Assembly (NCBI GenBank): GCA_027334785.1
Contig: DAHWQF010000124.1
Location: 1 to 8,651 of the forward strand
Length of the DNA: 8,651 nucleotides
Direction of reading: 5' to 3'
From: Acidimicrobiaceae bacterium
GTDB taxonomy: Bacteria; Actinomycetota; Acidimicrobiia; Acidimicrobiales; Palsa-688
The number at the start of each line of letters is the position of its first letter. The stretch's first letter is position 1. Positions 1 through 5,933 of this stretch are shown here, piece after piece. The notes beneath the pieces were generated by a model. It was given only the letters and a program-made list of their open reading frames with translations. It searched no databases and had not been told where the DNA came from. The position numbers were made by a program, and so were the translations under genes.

Positions 1-282
1 GACAGGATCTGCGATGTAGAGTGCTCCCTTTGCGTCTACAGCGAGCCCCGTGGGCGCCACGGGAGCGGGACTCGCGATCGCAGCTCCGTTCTTCGGAGCG
101 AGATAGTAGCGGGCGTACGTGCAGATCGATGAAGTCGCCGTAGTCTCGGTGTACCCCGGGCCAACGATGCCCTTCACCGCCACTTCGCGTCGCTCACGGC
201 TCCCGTCCCGATAAGCATCCTCATCTGAATGGCCTAGCCGGGGTCGAGGCCTCCCCCACGGTGCCCGCCGCGGCTCACACAT
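1..282 (-). CDS. NHL-repeat protein, partial (N-terminal part)
   Basis: An open reading frame runs leftwards off the window edge. Its last visible part reads PTGLAVDAKGALYIADPV, which matches the NHL-repeat signature (P-x-G-[VL]-A-V-D-x-x-G-x-[LV]-Y-I-A-D). NHL repeats form beta-propellers, usually exported and used for binding rather than catalysis. The stretch before it (GIVGPGYTETTATSS) resembles the glycine-rich inter-blade loop of bacterial NHL proteins. The furthest in-frame start is ATG at 282. A GTG at 183 sits just before the recognisable part (VAVKGIVG), and the residues between 282 and 183 are Arg/Pro-rich and may not be translated. Neither start has a clear ribosome binding site and no signal peptide is seen, so the true N-terminus may be lost. 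The family call is fairly sure; start and integrity are not. Confidence 0.5.
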   Translation of the reverse strand, partial: MCEPRRAPWGRPRPRLGHSDEDAYRDGSRERREVAVKGIVGPGYTETTATSSICTYARYYLAPKNGAAIASPAPVAPTGLAVDAKGALYIADPV

Positions 283-1129
283 GGCCAGCCGTCTCGCGGC
301 ACAAGCCCTCACGCCTACCTAACCTGCGGCCTGGTCCCCATGACGCTGGACCGCCAAGCGAACAAGGTCTATGAGCTTTCGGCAGTGCCTCTTCGGTCAC
401 CCCACCTAACGACGGAGGATGGCTCGCCACACCCTTCGCCCCCGCCTCTTGGCGCCGGCGCTTCCTGACAAGGAAATGAACCTTACACCGTCGGCATTCG
501 AGGTTGGCGCCCGCCCTGGAGGGTCCCCCATGGGGGCTCTGGAGCAGGCCCCTAGCACGCCGCGTAGAACCCCCTGAACGTCGACGCGAGGGACCCCCTG
601 TGACGCTAAAAGGCCTTTGACGACGAGTGTCCAGATGCCGAGGCATCGGCCTCTACACGGCGCGCCAACGCGCGTTCCGCGGGCTCCATCGGGGACCGAA
701 CTGCATTGCTGGCAGGGCCGTTTCCGAGGCCGTGAAGGAGGTCGGCGACCGAGTCGATTAGATCGCGTGCGGGTGATCACGCGAGTCGGACTAGCCCTGC
801 AAAGGCGGTACTTCGCGGTCGGCCGAGCCGGCGAGTGGCCGCGGTCCAAGACGGGCGAGCTGGGGTACGAGTACTTGTGGCGCGCCTGGCGTATGCTCCT
901 GGCTTAAAGGGGGGTGGTGCTATTCGGACCGCAGGGCGACTGCGGCCGGCGCTGGCCGGGAAGCCGTCGCGACCGGTTGGCGCCTCGCGACGGCACAGTA
1001 CCGACGGAGGGCGTGGCGTCGTCCTCCGAGTGAGGGCGTGCCAGTCCGGCCAAGCGATGGTTCCGGTTCTGGCACCGTTCCTCGTCTGAGACCTGTAACG
1101 CCGACCGACCTCCAGACAGGATCCAATTG
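283..1129. other. Long gene-free stretch upstream of the sigma factor gene
   Basis: Frames are open on both strands, but none has family motifs, a good start signal or natural composition; they are typical GC-rich spurious frames. A minus-strand frame around 450-520 contains a CRRC motif followed by a basic stretch (VRKRRRQEAGAK), which could be a decayed zinc-ribbon or HNH-type gene, but this is weak. A 12-bp palindrome (CCCCCATGGGGG) lies at 525-536. The promoter of the sigma operon should lie near the right end; I could not pick a convincing -35/-10 pair. Confidence 0.4.
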
Positions 1130-1693
1130 ATGGATGCCGAGGCGAGGTTCCGCGCCCTGTTCGAGGTGGCCTACCCCGCTCTTGGTCGGTACGCGCACCA
1201 CCGGGGCCTGAACACCTCCGACGCCAGCGACCTGGTGGCGGCGGCTCTCGAAGTCGCCTGGCGACGGTTGGACGACATACCCGCCGGCGACCCTCTGCCC
1301 TGGCTCTACGCCGTTGCACACAACCTGTGGCGCAACCAGGTCCGCTCTTCCAGCCGTCGCGAGGCCCTCATCGCCCGGGTGCCCGTTGGTCAGCCCCAGC
1401 CCGCCCCAGAGCCGGCAATGTTGGACGCAGCTGCGCTCAGACGGGCACTGGCTCTGCTCGACGAGGCCGACCAAGAGATCCTCCGCCTGGTGGCGTGGGA
1501 CGGCCTCACCCCTTCGCAAGCGGCCGTCGTACTCGGATGCAAGCCGTCGGCCGCCCGCGCCCGGCTCCATCGTGCTCGTAACCGCCTGGCCCTACACCTG
1601 GGCATGGACCCGCGCCTGCAACGACAGAGCCTGGTCGTACATATATGGGACGTAGGTAACGACCACGGCATCAACACGGAGGTCCCCGAATGA
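1130..1693 (+). CDS. ECF-type RNA polymerase sigma-70 family sigma factor
   Basis: This encodes a 187-residue alternative sigma factor of the extracytoplasmic function type, which directs RNA polymerase to a small regulon. Region 2 spans about residues 5-75, with the core/-10 binding segment PWLYAVAHNLWRNQVRS at 57-73. A Pro-rich linker follows at about 84-96. Region 4 is at about 100-155 and includes the helix-turn-helix GLTPSQAAVVLGCKPSAARARLHRAR, preceded by LDEADQEILRL. Length is normal for the family. ATG at 1130 is preferred over the adjacent in-frame TTG at 1127, because AGGA at 1118-1121 lies 8 bases before the ATG. The stop overlaps the start of the next gene (ATGA, 1690-1693), so the two are translationally coupled and the next gene is probably its regulator. 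The ECF subgroup cannot be told from sequence alone. Confidence 0.92.
   Translation: MDAEARFRALFEVAYPALGRYAHHRGLNTSDASDLVAAALEVAWRRLDDIPAGDPLPWLYAVAHNLWRNQVRSSSRREALIARVPVGQPQPAPEPAMLDAAALRRALALLDEADQEILRLVAWDGLTPSQAAVVLGCKPSAARARLHRARNRLALHLGMDPRLQRQSLVVHIWDVGNDHGINTEVPE
1678..1682 (+). promoter_or_regulatory. Ribosome binding site of the propeller/anti-sigma gene
   Basis: GGAGG lies inside the 3' end of the sigma factor gene, 7 bases before the ATG at 1690. It fixes that start and shows the second gene can be translated efficiently from the same mRNA. Confidence 0.8.
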
Positions 1694-3057
1694 CCGAGCA
1701 GCACGTTGAGGACCCGCTCCTAGCGGCACTACGGGCCGCCCGCCCCGCAGGCGACGAGGAGCTCTCGCCCGACAGTCTCGAAGCCAGTGCGCTCTTGGCG
1801 CGGATCGTCGGGGGCGACCAGGTAGCTCACGATTCGGCCCTCGACCGGGCAGACCACAAGGGCCACGCCTCAGCCGTGAGGCGCCCTCTACGCCGCCGGT
1901 GGGTGGTGCTCGGCCCTCTCGTGGCATCCCTGGCGGCGGTTGCAGTCGTGCTCGCTGTGGTCCTTCCCGCCGTCCACGGTGCCGCCTCAGTACCGAGGTG
2001 GGTGCTCGTCGGCGACGTGAGCCCCGTGTGGCAGGAAACTCCGAGCCAGGGCCTCACCGGGGGCCTCTCTCTCATCTGCCCGAGCGCCAGCACCTGCTAT
2101 GCCACTGGCTTAGGTGGTGTCCAGGTCACACGAGACGCTGGTAAGACCTGGGCTGCCGTGGCCGGGGGCCCGACGCGTCCGTCGGCGGGGCTGAGCCCTG
2201 TAACTTGCCTTAGCGTCAGCACCTGCGCAGTGGTGGTAGGGAGCCCGGACAAAGGGCCGCTCTTCATGGAGACCACCGATGCGGGGAAAAGCTGGGTGAC
2301 CCACCCTGCTCCACGTTGGCTCTCGTCGATGTACCAAGTAGCAGCGAACGGGTCCGCCGGGACTGACGGCCCGGTGACGCTTGCTTGCTCGACGGCGGCA
2401 ACCTGCTCGTTCGTCGCTACCAATATCTCCTCCGGGACTGTTCGAGCCTTCTTCACCCGCAACGGCGGGCTGACCTGGTCCGCTTCGACCTTGCCCTCTG
2501 GCCTTTCCGTAGCGGGCCTGCAGTGCTTCCCGGGTGACCAGTGCGTCTTGGCAGGGCGGTCCGCGGCGGCTTACAGCGCAAGCGGTGGGCGGACGTGGTC
2601 TTCGGGGACCGGCTACCCCGGTTTCGAGCCGGCCCTGCTCTCGTGCAGCAAGGCTTCGGACTGCACGGTGATGGGGGCAGTGAACCACACGAGCGCCCCA
2701 GGCTCCTCGGTCGGTGTGACCGACGACGGCGGCAGGCACTGGTCCACCGTCGACGCCAAGGGCCTCCCAGCGGGCGTGGTCTACGGCTTGTCGTGCCCCA
2801 CCATCTCGCACTGTTGGGCCTCGGCGGGCGGCCCCCACCGTCTTGCGAACCCCCCGGCTGAGGCCGTGCCGGGGGCCGTGATCGTCTCGACCATCGACGC
2901 GGGTGTGACTTGGCAGCGGGACGCTCTCCCGCGAGGCGTTGGCAACGTCTCAGGGGTTTCGTGCCCGAGCAACAACACATGCTTCGCGCTGGCGTGGTCG
3001 CAGCAGTCGACCGTGCCTCAGGAGTCGACGATCGTGTTGCTTGCCTACCGTGCCTGA
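1690..3057 (+). CDS. Single-pass membrane protein, probable sigma regulator with exported seven-repeat Asp-box propeller
   Basis: The protein has 455 residues. Residues 1-63 are acidic and cytoplasmic (DPLLAALRAARPAGDEE, then LEASALLARIV), a tail style common in proteins coded next to actinobacterial ECF sigma factors. Basic residues 64-70 precede a transmembrane helix at about 71-93, giving N-in/C-out topology. Residues 100-455 carry seven CX5C motifs, starting at Cys130, 173, 233, 279, 319, 369 and 425. Six Asp-box/BNR motifs (S/T-x-D-x-G-x-x-W type) follow at 147, 195, 256, 296, 344 and 401. Seven units suggest a seven-bladed beta-propeller with one disulfide per blade. Asp-boxes are structural and no sialidase active site is seen, so ligand binding is likelier than catalysis. 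There is no HxxxCxxC zinc motif of classical ZAS anti-sigma factors. The anti-sigma role is inferred from position and topology. Confidence 0.8.
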   Translation: MTEQHVEDPLLAALRAARPAGDEELSPDSLEASALLARIVGGDQVAHDSALDRADHKGHASAVRRPLRRRWVVLGPLVASLAAVAVVLAVVLPAVHGAASVPRWVLVGDVSPVWQETPSQGLTGGLSLICPSASTCYATGLGGVQVTRDAGKTWAAVAGGPTRPSAGLSPVTCLSVSTCAVVVGSPDKGPLFMETTDAGKSWVTHPAPRWLSSMYQVAANGSAGTDGPVTLACSTAATCSFVATNISSGTVRAFFTRNGGLTWSASTLPSGLSVAGLQCFPGDQCVLAGRSAAAYSASGGRTWSSGTGYPGFEPALLSCSKASDCTVMGAVNHTSAPGSSVGVTDDGGRHWSTVDAKGLPAGVVYGLSCPTISHCWASAGGPHRLANPPAEAVPGAVIVSTIDAGVTWQRDALPRGVGNVSGVSCPSNNTCFALAWSQQSTVPQESTIVLLAYRA

Positions 3058-3076
3058 GGGCCTGTTTGGTGGCGGC

Positions 3077-3090
3077 GAGCGGTACCGCTC
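3077..3090. repeat. 14-bp perfect palindrome
   Basis: GAGCGGTACCGCTC is its own reverse complement. It starts 20 bases after the stop of the propeller gene. It could be a protein-binding site or part of a terminator region; it lacks a T-tract. Confidence 0.45.
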
Positions 3091-3116
3091 CCTGGTTTAC
3101 GAAGTCGGAGGACCCC

Positions 3117-3133
3117 CGAGCCAATGTGGCTCG
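3117..3133 (+). terminator. Candidate terminator hairpin after the sigma/propeller operon
   Basis: CGAGCCA and TGGCTCG form a 7-bp GC-rich stem with a 3-base ATG loop, 60 bases after the stop codon at 3057. No T-run follows. Actinobacterial terminators often lack one, so the call is tentative. Confidence 0.35.
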
Positions 3134-3182
3134 CTGGTATAACCGACGAAGATCGAGCACGGGCACCCGCTCACGACACGCG

Positions 3183-3200
3183 CGAAATAAACCTATTTCG
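3183..3200. repeat. AT-rich inverted repeat
   Basis: CGAAATA and TATTTCG are perfect 7-bp arms around an AACC loop, inside an AT-rich patch. It may be a terminator for the convergent minus-strand gene ending at 3416 or a regulator site. Only the symmetry is seen directly. Confidence 0.4.
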
Positions 3201-3415
3201 AGTCGCAAAGGAAATGCTACATATGTGTACGGCGTGCGTCTTTGCCATCCCCCCTTCGTTGCCGAACAAGCAACTGATCGTTCCGATCCTGCGCTGGTGC
3301 CACAGGACCTTCGGCTACCTGGAGAGGCGAGACAACGGCTTAGCGCTTGCTCGGCCTAAGCATTCGGGCGCGCATAGAGCCAAGCGCCATCGAGGTCGTG
3401 ACGTCCACCCCGAGG

Positions 3416-4249
3416 CTACGGGTCACTGCCCGATGCGCCCTCCTTAGCCACGGCCCTTATCTCCCAGGCCACGAAGACCGCCTCCTCGTTGAGAACAGCT
3501 GTGTGCCTGGCGCCTCCCGCGCATACGACGTTGTCGCCAACTCGGGCGAACGGCCGGCCCTGCGCGTCGAGGAGAAGTGCTCCCCCTGGCTCGCCGACGC
3601 GGTGATCAGGCAGTAGCCGCACGGGGACCAAGGTGCCGTTTGCCACTTCTACCACGACATCGGCGTCGCCGCCCGGGGCCGGCCCGTGCAGCCGGCCCGC
3701 CAGGCGCGCCAACTGCCCGAAGCCGCCCAGGTAGGTCAACGCCCGGTACGGGGGGGCGCCCTCGCCCACGTCGCTGTCGGTACGCACGGTCTTCGGTGGC
3801 GGCACCCAACCCGTGACCTCAAGGTTAAGAGGGTCTACCGCTCGCGCAAACCCGGCTTGGTCGGCGCCTTCGGTCAGGCGCACACGGACGAGGGGGCGGC
3901 CGTCCCCTGCCTCGACAACAAGCGACAAGAAGGCGAGGCTTCTCCGGCGCAATCGGTCGGCTACCAACCGAGGCTCAGGAGCCGTCCCGGCAGGGGGAGG
4001 CCAAAGTGTTTCGGTGTACTTGCCGACGGGGCAGCTGACATCGCCTTCGGGGCAACGCCATTCGGCGCCGGCATGCATTCGACGAGGGACTAGTGCCTCG
4101 CCGTGAGCTGGGCAAGGCGGCAAGGCTGCGGCCGCTTCGCCTTGGAGGCATTGTTGTGCGCCCACGGCGAACTCGATTGCCGCGCTGACCACGTCGGGGC
4201 CGCCCATCACCAAATCTGCGAAGTCCTCTTCTGCCCGGCGAAGGCACAC
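3416..4249 (-). CDS. Unrecognised protein with N-terminal Cys/His cluster
   Basis: An open frame of 277 residues starts at GTG 4249. A shorter start at the GTG/ATG pair near 4207 is possible, since an AGAGGA lies upstream of it; neither start is well supported. I do not recognise the family. Residues 46-73 hold a Cys/His cluster (Cys46, His49, His59, Cys66, Cys73, within CPAH and WRCPEGDVSCPVG) that could bind zinc. The rest looks soluble and beta-rich, with alternating hydrophobic stretches such as LAFLSLVVEAGDGRPLVRVRL and VVVEVANGTLVPVRLLPD. No transmembrane segment or signal peptide is seen. Amino-acid composition looks natural and the frame is uninterrupted, unlike the TA genes to the right. 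The gene stands alone, convergent with the sigma operon, so context gives no function. Confidence 0.6.
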   Translation of the reverse strand: MCLRRAEEDFADLVMGGPDVVSAAIEFAVGAQQCLQGEAAAALPPCPAHGEALVPRRMHAGAEWRCPEGDVSCPVGKYTETLWPPPAGTAPEPRLVADRLRRRSLAFLSLVVEAGDGRPLVRVRLTEGADQAGFARAVDPLNLEVTGWVPPPKTVRTDSDVGEGAPPYRALTYLGGFGQLARLAGRLHGPAPGGDADVVVEVANGTLVPVRLLPDHRVGEPGGALLLDAQGRPFARVGDNVVCAGGARHTAVLNEEAVFVAWEIRAVAKEGASGSDP

Positions 4250-4693
4250 TCTGATCGGCGGCTCGCGGGAGCTCGCTGTCCACGTGACGGCCGGCGGTGG
4301 CGCACCAGATCAATGAGACGGTTCTTGTGCCCTCGTGCGTCAGAAACCTAAGATTTTCTGGCCGGTGTTCGCGTACATGGCGTGGAACCATAATGCCTGC
4401 TCGCTGAGACGCCCATAATACCAAGCGTTTCCGCCTGACGCGCCAGCCATGGGTCGTCCAGAACCGGCGTCGTCTCGCTCGATCGTGGGTACCGTGGCTG
4501 CTCACTAGAGTGGCAACGAGGCGAGTCATGTTGCCGCCACAACGGTGCCGATTGGAGCCGCTAAGGCCAGGTCGCCGCTTCTCAACCTGCGCCAGGCGCC
4601 ACGAGGTTGGCTGCCTGCGCTTGCCCTGCGTGCGAGAGCAGACAGTTCCGAGAAGGTGCGGCTCAACAGCTGTGGGGAAGTACGATCCCTTAC
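4250..4693. other. Intergenic region between divergent genes
   Basis: This stretch separates the minus-strand unknown gene from the plus-strand DUF433 gene. No gene is supported; the open frames here are Arg/Pro-rich shadows. A short direct repeat (CCATAATGCC near 4390 and CCATAATACC near 4413) is present but has no clear meaning. Promoters for both flanking genes should lie here; I could not assign them. Confidence 0.4.
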
Positions 4694-4927
4694 GTGTCGA
4701 AGCTGGAGAGGATCACTACCGACCCCGCGATCTGCCATGGCCAGCCGACGGTGCGGGGGTTGCGCTACCCCGTAGAGAGCTTGTTGGAGCTGTTGGCATC
4801 CGGGATGAGCATCGACGAGGTTGTCCAGGACCACCCTGACCTGGAGCGTGATGACCTGCCGGCCGCCCTCGAGTTCGGCGCGCTGGTCTCTGGTCAGCGC
4901 CGCGTGGTTCCTCTTGGCGCCGCGTGA
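4694..4927 (+). CDS. DUF433 family antitoxin
   Basis: The 77-residue product starts at GTG 4694 (VSKLERITTDPAICHGQPTVRG). It matches the compact DUF433 fold: the signature D-P-x-[IV]-x-x-G-x-P-x-[IV]-x-G-[TL]-R sits at residues 9-22, then the helical segment SLLELLASGMSIDEVVQDHPDLERDDLPAALEF. DUF433 proteins are small winged-helix-like antitoxins usually encoded just upstream of a PIN-like toxin, as here. The chosen start matches the usual N-terminus (M-x-x-L-x-R-I-T); the reading frame is open further upstream to 4607 but that part has no family similarity. The only SD-like sequence (GGGGAAG, 4674-4680) is 13 bases away, so initiation may be weak. The stop overlaps the toxin GTG (GTGA, 4924-4927). 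The gene looks intact. Confidence 0.85.
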   Translation: MSKLERITTDPAICHGQPTVRGLRYPVESLLELLASGMSIDEVVQDHPDLERDDLPAALEFGALVSGQRRVVPLGAA

Positions 4928-5082
4928 AGTTCATCGTCGACGCTCAGCTTGCGCCGAGGTTGGCGCGCCAGCTCATCGCCGGGGGGCACCAGGCAGTGCA
5001 CGCCTCGGAGCTCGCTCGGGGGAACCGGACTCCCAGACGCCGTGCTCGCGGTCGCGCTGCGCCGCCGGCAATGCGCAAGTAG
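4924..5082 (+). pseudogene. DUF5615 PIN-like toxin, frameshifted and truncated
   Basis: It starts at GTG 4924, overlapping the DUF433 stop by 4 bases. The first 36 residues (VKFIVDAQLAPRLARQLIAG, then GHQAVHASELARGNRT) match the N-terminus of DUF5615 PIN-like proteins: K-F-x-V-D-x-x-L with the conserved acidic Asp6, followed by G-H-x-[AV]-x-H. After GNRT the frame reads Arg-rich nonsense and stops at 5082. The next frame continues the expected helix as DAVLAVALRR from 5036, so about one extra base near 5035 explains the break. Even in that frame, similarity ends near 5075 and the C-terminal half of the family, with the K-D-x-D-F acidic motif, is not found downstream. The toxin is thus both frameshifted and missing its 3' part. 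It is almost certainly inactive. Confidence 0.7.
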
Positions 5083-5196
5083 GAAAAAAGCCGGCGCGGC
5101 TCGACCCGGGCGGCTCTGGACACTCAGGCCCCGCAGTCGGGTACTGACCTATTGGCAAAGTGGACGCTATGGGCATCACGAAGGAGGGCGCCGGAC

Positions 5197-5619
5197 ATGG
5201 ACAGGAAGTCGGACGAGACCTCGGCGTCTCTGACTGGGACGCGCTGTGGGCGGGCGTCACCACACTGGAGGGTTACGCCGCCATGACGGCCGAGTGGCTT
5301 AAGGCCCGGCGCCCGCACCTCCCCACCGTGGCGGGCCTTGCCACCCGGCGGACAGCGAGGTGGTTGCCGGGGGAACTACGAGGCACGGGGTTCCGGGCCA
5401 TGACGAGCCGGGTGCGCCACGCCAGCGACGGCGAGTTTTACGGAGTGCCTGTGACATGGCGGCAGGGGGTCGAGTACAGTTGGTTCGGCGCGGTCCAGTG
5501 ACCTGATGGTCATCCCGTGCGACGCAGAGGTCGCGCTGACTGTCCACGGCCCTGTCCCGGGGCCGAACGAACTGTGGCCAGTACTGCTCCCTGCAGCCGA
5601 GGTTCGCGGGGCGCATTGA
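5197..5619 (+). pseudogene. Frameshifted gene resembling DUF6919
   Basis: The best translation signal is GGAGG at 5183-5187 before ATG 5197 (MDRKSDETSAS). That frame fails after about 11 codons, and the coding character moves to the frame open from 5160 to 5501 (DWDALWAGVTTLEGYAAMTAEWL to VEYSWFGAVQ). After that frame's stop (5499-5501) it moves back to the first frame (DLMVIPCDAEVALTVHGPV to ELWPVL, stop 5617-5619). A duplicated CT in TCTCT near 5228 and one extra base near 5499 would explain both shifts. The W-x-x-x-x-T-x-x-x-x-x-x-T-A-x-W-L start, the Y-[ST]-W-F-G-A block and the LWPVL end recall DUF6919, a family of unknown function, but this is from memory. A 113-residue product from 5160 or 5169 may be what annotation software reports. 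Function unknown. Confidence 0.5.
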
Positions 5620-5649
5620 GTCAGGGCCTACGGGGTGCCATGGAGCCCC

Positions 5650-5669
5650 GGCCCCGAGCGCTCGGGGCC
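5650..5669 (+). terminator. 20-bp perfect palindrome, possible terminator
   Basis: GGCCCCGAGCGCTCGGGGCC is its own reverse complement and would fold as an 8-bp stem with a GCGC loop. It lies about 30 bases past the end of the DUF6919-like remnant. No T-run follows. A rho-independent-like terminator or a binding site are both possible. Confidence 0.4.
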
Positions 5670-5811
5670 CAGGTCGGACCGGGGTTGGTGGAGGGACCAG
5701 GCGAACCTTGACGTCTCGTCGACCTTGTCAGACATCCTCGCCGAGATCAGCCCCGAGGCCCCGGGCAACAGCACCAGGCCAGAAGGGGACACCCCCAGCA
5801 GGGGTCGGTGG

Positions 5812-5840
5812 GCCAACGTAACGATGATCGTTACGTTGGC
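5812..5840. promoter_or_regulatory. AbiE operator, inverted repeat IR1
   Basis: The site has two perfect 14-bp arms, GCCAACGTAACGAT and ATCGTTACGTTGGC, around a central G. It overlaps the predicted -35 element of the abiE promoter. AbiEi antitoxins are known to bind two inverted repeats upstream of their operon and repress it; this site and the near-copy at 5891-5919 fit that arrangement. Confidence 0.75.
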
Positions 5841-5860
5841 GCCGCCAATTACTGTATAAC
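5831..5860 (+). promoter_or_regulatory. Predicted abiE promoter
   Basis: TTACGT (5831-5836) and TATAAC (5855-5860) are separated by 18 bases, in an AT-rich pocket upstream of the antitoxin gene. The -35 lies within IR1, so bound AbiEi would block polymerase. A second -10-like TATAGA at 5874-5879 lacks a good -35. Inferred from sequence only. Confidence 0.45.
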
Positions 5861-5890
5861 GGTGGCGATTGTGTATAGAGTGTTCAATAG

Positions 5891-5919
5891 GCCATCGTAA
5901 TGATGGTCGTTACGTTGAT
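5891..5919. promoter_or_regulatory. AbiE operator, inverted repeat IR2
   Basis: This imperfect copy of IR1 is identical at 24 of 29 positions by hand alignment (GCCATCGTAATGAT, G, GTCGTTACGTTGAT). Centre-to-centre distance to IR1 is 79 bp. It ends just before the ribosome binding site of abiEi (AGGGG, 5922-5926). Confidence 0.7.
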
Positions 5920-5933
5920 CGAGGGGATACTTG

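Larger units (their letters stand above)
3058..3415. other. Convergent intergenic region with hairpins
   Basis: This region lies between the 3' ends of the propeller gene (plus) and the unknown minus-strand gene. No gene is supported. It holds three inverted repeats (3077-3090, 3117-3133, 3183-3200) and a locally AT-rich patch at about 3184-3230 that stands out from the GC-rich surroundings. Confidence 0.5.

Noticed and set aside
525..536. CCCCCATGGGGG palindrome
   Set aside because: Only 12 bases, isolated, with no gene start or second copy nearby.
777..1570. Minus-strand open frames opposite the sigma factor gene (777-1319 and 920-1570)
   Set aside because: They are antisense shadows of the GC-rich region and of the sigma gene, with no motifs and unnatural Arg/Gly/Pro-rich composition.
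2097..3208. Long minus-strand frames opposite the propeller gene (for example 2110-2838 and 2453-3208)
   Set aside because: The plus strand has clear repeats, a ribosome binding site and coupling to the sigma gene; the antisense frames are Arg/Ser-rich by-products.
3975..4529. Minus-strand frame overlapping the start of the 3416-4249 gene
   Set aside because: Arg-rich composition and no motifs; the overlapping frame has better coding character.
5635..5859. Plus-strand frame between the DUF6919-like remnant and abiEi
   Set aside because: It reads through the perfect palindrome and the IR1 operator, has no ribosome binding site and matches nothing.
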